Source: F1-60-MAGs027 sp044344715 (GTDB taxonomy: Bacteria > Actinomycetota > Acidimicrobiia > Acidimicrobiales > Ilumatobacteraceae). Taken from it: a stretch of DNA of 64,000 bases. The DNA is taken from contig JBIJCI010000002.1 of NCBI GenBank assembly GCA_044344715.1, positions 53,823-117,822 on the forward strand, read 5' to 3'. The position numbers and the translations under genes were made by a program. Each line of letters begins with the position of its first letter. The stretch's first letter is position 1. The notes below the pieces were generated by a model. The model had not been told where the DNA came from. It was given only the letters and a program-made list of their open reading frames with translations, and searched no databases. Shown one piece after another: positions 59,309-64,000 of this stretch.

Positions 59309-60167
59309 CGTCGCGGAGACGCGCCGCCAGTTCCTCGGGGACGACGGGAACGAAGTACTCCCCGGTCGCCACCTCTGCCGCCGCGATGTACCGGAGCACC
59401 TTCGGCGCGCGCCAGGGTGAGACGATCTCCACGTTGAACCAAGCATCGTCGTAGCCGTCGATCTCCGTGGCCCGTTGCGAGTCGACCGTCGGACGCTGGT
59501 TGAACCACATCATCGTCGGCGTTGCACCACCGTGCAACCGTTCGATCCGTTGCAGTACGTCCTGCACGATGGCGGCGAACGCCGCCCGCTGCCCGCCGTC
59601 CATGGTCGGCAGGTCGGGGAGCCGTTCGACGGGTGCGATCTCGATCGCCAACGGGTACGCCGACGCGTGCGGGACCGTTGCCGCCCAACCGTCACGTTCG
59701 ACGATCAGCCGGTCGCGGGTGGGGTCGGGCTTCCATCCGGCTGCGAGCCGCCGTCGCGACCGTTCGGGAACGTGGTCGAACGCGTAGATCTGGCCGTGGG
59801 GATGGTCGATGGTCGCTCCGACATCGCGACCCGAGTTCTCGAAGATCAGCACGAAGTCGACGTCGTCGCGCGAGCCGAGCCGTTCGGTGCGTCGTGCCCA
59901 TACGTCGACGAGCTCCGCCGCGTTGTCGGGCGCCAACGTGCCGAGCCGCGCATCATGGTCGCTCGCGTACAGGACCACCTCGCAGCGCTCGTCGGGCATC
60001 GGCGGCCAGCGGTTCGGGATCACCTTCACCGAGTACGGTTCGGATGCCTCGAGTCCGCCGACGCAGAACGGGCACCCGGTCGAGGGCAGGTTCGGTCGGT
60101 TCTGCCGTGATGCAACGATGTGCACCAACGTGCCGAGCCAGGGATCGGAGCGCACGTCGTCGTTCAC
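59301..60167 (-). CDS. galT: Galactose-1-phosphate uridylyltransferase
   Basis: 288 residues, HIT superfamily. GCPFC provides zinc ligands and HPHGQIYAF holds the catalytic histidine nucleophile (HPHGQ). VKVIPNRWPP is also typical. Leloir-pathway enzyme exchanging UMP between UDP-glucose and galactose-1-phosphate. Shorter than E. coli GalT, as in actinobacteria. GTG at 60167 begins the sensible N-terminus VNDDVRSDPWLG; GTG at 60155 is an alternative. Follows the ABC ATPase by 10 nt. Confidence 0.92.
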   Translation of the reverse strand: MNDDVRSDPWLGTLVHIVASRQNRPNLPSTGCPFCVGGLEASEPYSVKVIPNRWPPMPDERCEVVLYASDHDARLGTLAPDNAAELVDVWARRTERLGSRDDVDFVLIFENSGRDVGATIDHPHGQIYAFDHVPERSRRRLAAGWKPDPTRDRLIVERDGWAATVPHASAYPLAIEIAPVERLPDLPTMDGGQRAAFAAIVQDVLQRIERLHGGATPTMMWFNQRPTVDSQRATEIDGYDDAWFNVEIVSPWRAPKVLRYIAAAEVATGEYFVPVVPEELAARLRDAT

Positions 60168-60177
60168 GGGGCGGTCG

Positions 60178-61233
60178 CTATGCGGAGATCCGCAGCCCGG
60201 TCGCCGAGTCGAATGCGTGCAACGACCCGGGCTTTGCGCGGAGGGTGATGCGCGAGTGGGCCGTGATTCGAGATAGCCCCGGTGCCCGGGCGACGACCCG
60301 GTTCTTCTCCGGCGTGTCGAGCGTGCAGTGCACGAAGGAGTCGCTGCCCAACTCCTCGACGAAGTCGACGACCGCAGCGATGCCCTCGGTCCCCACCTCG
60401 AGACCCTCCGGTCGGACACCCACGATCACCGACTCGGCGTTGCCCGTGAGCGAGGTGCTCGCACCGGCGAACGAGACGCTGCCGGCGGCGGGTCGAACAT
60501 CGATCATGTTCATGCCGGGCGATCCGATGAATCCGGCGACGAAGGTATTGACGGGCCGCGAGAAAAGCTCCTGCGGTGCGGCGACCTGCTGGAGCACGCC
60601 GTCCTTCATGACCGCGATGCGGTGACCCATGGTCATCGCCTCCACCTGGTCGTGCGTCACGTAGACCGTGGTGACCCCGAGTTGGCGCTGCAGTTCCGCC
60701 ACCTGCGTTCGCGTCTGCACGCGGAGTTTTGCATCGAGGTTGGAGAGTGGCTCGTCCATCAGGAACACCTCGGGCTTGCGGACGATCGCACGTCCCATCG
60801 CCACTCGCTGGCGCTGGCCACCGGACAGCTTGGCCGGCTTGCGATCGAGCAGGTCGGAGAGATCGAGCATCCGGGCCGTCTCCTCGACGCGATGCTTGAT
60901 CTCCGCCTTGTCCACGTTGTTGAGCTTGAGGTTGAACCCGATGTTCTCCGCGACGGTCATGTGCGGGTACAACGCGTAGCTCTGGAACACCATCGCGATG
61001 TTGCGATCCTTCGGGGCCAGGTCGGTCACGTCGCGGCCGCCGATACTTATCGAGCCCTCGTCCACCGACTCGAGTCCGGCGATCATCCGCAGCATCGTCG
61101 ACTTGCCGCAGCCCGACGGTCCGACGAGGACGAGGAACTCACCGTCCTGCGCCGTCAGGTCGACGGCATTGACCGCCGGTCGGTTCATCCCGGCGAACCG
61201 GCGGGTGGCCTGGAGAAGTTGGACCGTCGACAT
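60178..61233 (-). CDS. Sugar ABC transporter ATP-binding protein (MalK/UgpC/MsmX type)
   Basis: 351 residues. Walker A GPSGCGKST, signature LSGGQRQRVAMGRA, Walker B FLMDEP, Q-loop in FQSYALYPHMTV and H-loop VTHDQVEAM; C-terminal OB/TOBE domain (VIVGVRPEGLEV) marks carbohydrate importers. Would energise the permeases starting at 63843. AAGGAG is 6 nt before the ATG, one of the few clear SD sites here. Between the DeoR regulator and galT in one direction. Confidence 0.94.
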   Translation of the reverse strand: MSTVQLLQATRRFAGMNRPAVNAVDLTAQDGEFLVLVGPSGCGKSTMLRMIAGLESVDEGSISIGGRDVTDLAPKDRNIAMVFQSYALYPHMTVAENIGFNLKLNNVDKAEIKHRVEETARMLDLSDLLDRKPAKLSGGQRQRVAMGRAIVRKPEVFLMDEPLSNLDAKLRVQTRTQVAELQRQLGVTTVYVTHDQVEAMTMGHRIAVMKDGVLQQVAAPQELFSRPVNTFVAGFIGSPGMNMIDVRPAAGSVSFAGASTSLTGNAESVIVGVRPEGLEVGTEGIAAVVDFVEELGSDSFVHCTLDTPEKNRVVARAPGLSRITAHSRITLRAKPGSLHAFDSATGLRISA

Positions 61234-61246
61234 GATGACTCCTTGT

Positions 61247-62131
61247 TTATTCTCGGTGGGAATGACGGACTGCGGTTGACTGACGTTCGCCGGCCGAGCC
61301 CGCGTCATCGTCGGCCTCGACGACCGTGAGATTCCGGCACTCGCGGGCGAGCACCGTCCGGGCATCCTGGCGAAGCGCCGAATCGGTGACGACCATCGCC
61401 ACGTCGGCTAGGGGCAGGATCAAGCAGAGTCCGTTGAGGTTCCACTTCGAGTGGTCGGCGAGCACCACCACGTCGTCCGTCGTGTTGGCGAAGGCACGGT
61501 TGGTCTCGGCCTCGGCGAGGTTCGGCGTGGTGAATCCCTTCGCCGACATGCCGTGGACGCCCATGAAGACGAGATCGAGCTGCAACTGCGAGAGCGTCTG
61601 CACCGCGGTCGGTCCGACCAGCGCGTCACTCGGCGTCCGCGTACCTCCGACGAGCAACACGGTGCGGTCGGAGCGGGGGAACTGGTGGAGGTATTCGGCG
61701 ATGTGGATGCAGTTGGTGACGACGGTCAGGTCGACCACGTCGAGGAGCGACATCGCCATGTGGTAGGTCGTGGTGCCTGCGGTCAGTCCGATGGACATCC
61801 CGGAACGAACCAGACCCGCAGCGGCACGGCCGATCGCCAGTTTCTCGCCGAGGTTGCGGCGCGACTTCGTGTCGAAGCCCGGTTCGAACGCGCTGCGATC
61901 GTCGCGCAACGTCGCGCCACCATGCACCTTGTCGAGGACGCCGATCTCCGACAGTGCGTCGAGGTCGCGCCGAACCGTCATCTCCGAGACACCGAGCAGC
62001 GTGGCGAGATCCCCCACGCGAACCGCACCGTGGAGGCGCAGCTGGGTGGTGATGATGTCGTGACGTTGTGCGGCCAGCGCCCGCACGTTCGAAGCCGTCG
62101 TGTCGAGCGGACGCCGATCGAGGTCGGTCAT
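61247..62131 (-). CDS. DeoR/GlpR-family sugar regulator
   Basis: 294 residues. N-terminal DeoR winged helix (LRLHGAVRVGDLATLLGVSEMTVRRDL) and a DeoR C-terminal sensor with SIGLTAGTTTYHMAMSLL and LVGGTRTPSDALVGP; family sensors bind sugar phosphates. It is the likely repressor of the divergent sugar-uptake genes, acting at the CGCACA array in the intergenic region. Chosen start ATG at 62131 with GGGG ahead; a TTG two codons earlier is unlikely. Confidence 0.92.
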   Translation of the reverse strand: MTDLDRRPLDTTASNVRALAAQRHDIITTQLRLHGAVRVGDLATLLGVSEMTVRRDLDALSEIGVLDKVHGGATLRDDRSAFEPGFDTKSRRNLGEKLAIGRAAAGLVRSGMSIGLTAGTTTYHMAMSLLDVVDLTVVTNCIHIAEYLHQFPRSDRTVLLVGGTRTPSDALVGPTAVQTLSQLQLDLVFMGVHGMSAKGFTTPNLAEAETNRAFANTTDDVVVLADHSKWNLNGLCLILPLADVAMVVTDSALRQDARTVLARECRNLTVVEADDDAGSAGERQSTAVRHSHRE

Positions 62132-62208
62132 CGCCAACCCCGCATGGTCGGGCGGGTATCAGAAGCGCCCCATCCCATGCGAGCAATCATGGCAGAGGCG
62201 GGTTGGTT

Positions 62209-62260
62209 CGCACAAAAACGCACATGAACGCTGTGCGAATACCGCGCATGTGCGTGTTTT
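62209..62260. promoter_or_regulatory. Putative DeoR operator array
   Basis: CGCACA occurs at 62209-62214 and 62219-62224, exactly 10 bp apart. Its complement TGTGCG occurs at 62232-62237 and 62249-62254. Around these, AAAACGCACATG (62215-62226) and CATGTGCGTGTTTT (62247-62260) form an imperfect inverted repeat with a 20-nt gap. Repeated GC-rich hexamers in both directions are typical of DeoR-family operators. Confidence 0.55.
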
Positions 62261-62335
62261 CACGCAATTGCGTCGCTCGCCACGCATAAAGCACACGCAA
62301 GCGCACGGAACCCCACAGATCCGCACAGATGGCGC

Positions 62336-62364
62336 TTGACACATTCATGTCCGTTCGTCAGACT
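62336..62364 (+). promoter_or_regulatory. TTGACA-17 bp-CAGACT promoter of the sugar uptake genes
   Basis: TTGACA (62336-62341), a 17-bp spacer, then CAGACT (62359-62364). The -35 is perfect but the -10 is weak. A CGCACA copy at 62322-62327 lies directly upstream. This is the only classical -35 box I noted. Confidence 0.5.
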
Positions 62365-62418
62365 GTTGCCAACACTTCAACTCGTCGTGCGATGCGCGAC
62401 GCACAAGGGGGCAAGTAC

Positions 62419-63792
62419 ATGTCAGCAGACAATCCAAAGATTCACCCGTCCGATCTCGGACACCGGGTGAATCGTCGAAGCCTCATCGCCGGTGCAGCCG
62501 GCGTTGCCGGCGCGGGCGCACTGCTCGCGGCCTGCGGTGGCGACGATGCAGCAACGACGGAGGACACCAGCGCAACCGAGGTCACCGAGACCACCGTTGC
62601 CGCCGCCTACTCCGGCCCGGTGTCGTTCGGTGCACGCACCGTCGACGAGTCACCGACCAAGCAGCTGAAGGCGCTCGTCGCCGCGTACGAGGCGAAGACC
62701 GGCAACACGGTCACCTACAACGCGACCGAGTCGAACGCATTCCAGAACAACCTCTCGCAGTACCTGCAGGGAACCCCGGACGACGCCTTCCAGTGGATGG
62801 CCGGCTACCGCATGCAGTTCTTCGCGGAGCAGGGTCTGCTCGTCGATCTCACCGACGTGTGGGACAAGATCGGCAGCCAGTATGCCGAGTCGTACAAGAT
62901 CGCCTCAACCGGTCTCGACGGCAAGCAGTACTTCGTCCCGCAGTCGTGGTACCCGTGGGGTCTCCACTTCCGTAAGTCGATGCTCGCCGACCTCGGCATC
63001 GATCCGGACGGCATCTACAACTGGGATGACTTCCTCGCGATGCTCGACGGCATGAAGTCGAAGGGCCTCGTCGGGTTCGCCGCAGGCAACAAGGGCGGCT
63101 GGGAAGCGATGGGCACGTTCGACATGCTGAACGCGCGCATCAACGGTTACCAGTACCACGTCGACCTCCTCGCCGGACGCGAGAAGTGGACCGACGCACG
63201 CACGGCCAAGGTGTTCGAGTACTGGGAGCAGTTGATCCCGTACATGAACGACAACGTGCTCGACCTCGAGTGGGACGGCGCGATGCAGTTGCTGCTGCAG
63301 CGCAAGGCCGGCGCCATGCTCATGGGTTCGTGGTTCGGTGGCAACTTCAAGGAGCAGTCGCAGGAGGACTACGACGACCTGTGGATCATCCCGTTCCCGG
63401 AGATCGACCCGGCCAACGCACGCGACACCATCGATGCACCCATCGACGGGTTCTGCGTGGCGGCGAATGGTTCGAGCAGCGAAGGTGGCAAGGACTTCCT
63501 CGCCTTCGCCGGCGACATGGAAGGCGTCCAGGCGATGCTCGATACGGGCGTGCCGATGACGTCGGCCAACAGCGGTCAGGACACGTCGACCTACGACGCG
63601 TTCCAGAAGCAGCAGTTGGCGGTCATGGCCGAGGCGAAGTACATCACGCAGTTCCTCGACCGCGACACCCGTCCGGACTTCGCAGGACCCGTGGTTGGCC
63701 CCGCCATCCAGAGCTGGTTCAAGAATCCGAAGGACGTCAACAAGATCCTCGAGAGCATGCAGGAGCAGTGGGACGCGCTCCCGCCGCTCTGA
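62419..63792 (+). CDS. Sugar ABC transporter substrate-binding lipoprotein
   Basis: 457 residues. Signal NRRSLIAGAAGVAGAGALLAAC has a twin arginine and a lipobox (LLAAC), so Tat or Sec export with lipidation. The mature part is a family-1 solute-binding fold (YNATESNAFQNNLSQYLQG, WDGAMQLLLQRKAGAMLMGSW). Binds an oligo- or monosaccharide outside the membrane. ATG at 62419 with GGGGG 8 nt upstream; the longer frame overlaps the promoter. Probably galactoside-related, since galT and mutarotase are close; this is inference. Confidence 0.93.
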   Translation: MSADNPKIHPSDLGHRVNRRSLIAGAAGVAGAGALLAACGGDDAATTEDTSATEVTETTVAAAYSGPVSFGARTVDESPTKQLKALVAAYEAKTGNTVTYNATESNAFQNNLSQYLQGTPDDAFQWMAGYRMQFFAEQGLLVDLTDVWDKIGSQYAESYKIASTGLDGKQYFVPQSWYPWGLHFRKSMLADLGIDPDGIYNWDDFLAMLDGMKSKGLVGFAAGNKGGWEAMGTFDMLNARINGYQYHVDLLAGREKWTDARTAKVFEYWEQLIPYMNDNVLDLEWDGAMQLLLQRKAGAMLMGSWFGGNFKEQSQEDYDDLWIIPFPEIDPANARDTIDAPIDGFCVAANGSSSEGGKDFLAFAGDMEGVQAMLDTGVPMTSANSGQDTSTYDAFQKQQLAVMAEAKYITQFLDRDTRPDFAGPVVGPAIQSWFKNPKDVNKILESMQEQWDALPPL

Positions 63793-63842
63793 GGCTCCAC
63801 GTTCCGGCCCGCTAGCAGCAAGCAACCCGGGTCGATCGGATC

Positions 63843-64000
63843 ATGAGTTCGTCGGCGACGAGACCAAAGCGGTATCGTCGCCGACGTGCTTTTTCCGGGG
63901 GTGATCGTCTCACCCTCGGGTTCTTCGTCGGCGTACCGACGTTCCTGCACGTGTTGCTGGTGTGGTTGCCGGCGGTGCTCACCATCCTGCTCTCGTTCAC
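63843..64000 (+). CDS. Sugar ABC transporter permease, N-terminus (cut by window edge)
   Basis: 53 codons visible, still open at the window end. A basic, Arg-rich N-terminus (RPKRYRRRRAF) precedes the first membrane helix (PTFLHVLLVWLPAVLTILLSF), the typical start of a MalF/UgpA-type permease. ATG at 63843, 50 bp after the binding-protein stop. The second permease presumably follows outside the window. Confidence 0.8.
   Translation, partial: MSSSATRPKRYRRRRAFSGGDRLTLGFFVGVPTFLHVLLVWLPAVLTILLSF

Larger units (their letters stand above)
62132..62418. other. Sugar-operon intergenic control region
   Basis: 287 bp between the deoR-type gene and the binding-protein gene. It holds the operator array at 62209-62260, a further CGCACA at 62322-62327, a promoter at 62336-62364 and the leader of the binding-protein gene. 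No gene was seen. Confidence 0.6.

Overview
High-GC actinobacterial chromosome. GTG starts are common, genes are tightly packed, and there is no phage, IS, integron or CRISPR signal. Several features point to an actinobacterium, probably class Acidimicrobiia: a TadA-TadB/C-DUF4244 pilin-TadE cluster of mycobacterial type, a SigA/SigB-like sigma factor, an OmpR/kinase pair, ispD-ispF-rlmB, and two-base-rule TANNNT promoters just upstream of start codons. The class is inferred; no rRNA is present. All positions were read by eye.

Layout. 1-5.1 kb: a minus-strand run of an oxidoreductase, alpha/beta hydrolase and SDR-like protein, a pseudophosphatase-like protein, tilS and a 52-aa membrane protein, facing a SIMPL lipoprotein; then tRNA-Thr(CGT). 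5.1-9.6 kb: holB, tmk, topA. 9.6-13.7 kb: rsgA, a two-component system, and a divergent secreted duplicated-domain protein with a putative response-regulator box. 13.6-18.6 kb: photolyase-like protein and a Tad pilus operon with TadB and TadC fused. 18.6-21.3 kb: pseudouridine catabolism (psuG, psuK-like) behind a primary-like sigma factor. 21.6-30.8 kb: BAX inhibitor-like membrane protein, tag, cyclophilin, YcaQ-like glycosylase, C26 amidotransferase, MpaB-like oxygenase, AI-2E exporter, L,D-transpeptidase, DUF885 peptidase, SDR. 30.8-38 kb: an unrecognised 487-aa coiled-coil protein behind a YceI protein, a methyltransferase, a two-repeat PQ-loop (SWEET-like) protein, an M14 carboxypeptidase, a double Fib-succ/DUF1566-like secreted protein and a small basic protein.

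38-47.8 kb: tRNA-Lys abutting a copper P-type ATPase, an HTH protein, dienelactone hydrolase, Crp-family regulator, ispD-ispF-rlmB, tRNA-Thr(TGT), LytR_C protein, glycerate kinase, amidase. 47.7-52.1 kb: a compact block with a GT2 glycosyltransferase, divergent PlsY-like acyltransferase, CrtA-like monooxygenase, CrtZ hydroxylase and TesB. Together these could hydroxylate/ketolate, glycosylate and acylate a carotenoid; this is the best candidate here for an undescribed pathway. 52.1-59.3 kb: methyltransferase/alpha-toroid fusion with GT4, then mutarotase, lnt (catalytic Cys replaced by Ser), M48 protease and divergent lgt. 59.3-64 kb: galT, sugar ABC ATPase and DeoR regulator, divergent from a sugar-binding lipoprotein and permease, with a multi-copy CGCACA operator region between them.

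Two window-wide patterns stand out. First, about two dozen start codons sit 6-8 nt downstream of a TANNNT hexamer (most often TAGCGT), which implies widespread leaderless transcription and helps choose starts. Second, eight convergent gene pairs overlap at their 3' ends, by up to 75 bp. There is no gene-free stretch longer than 300 bases; the longest gaps are 62132-62418 and 21336-21595.
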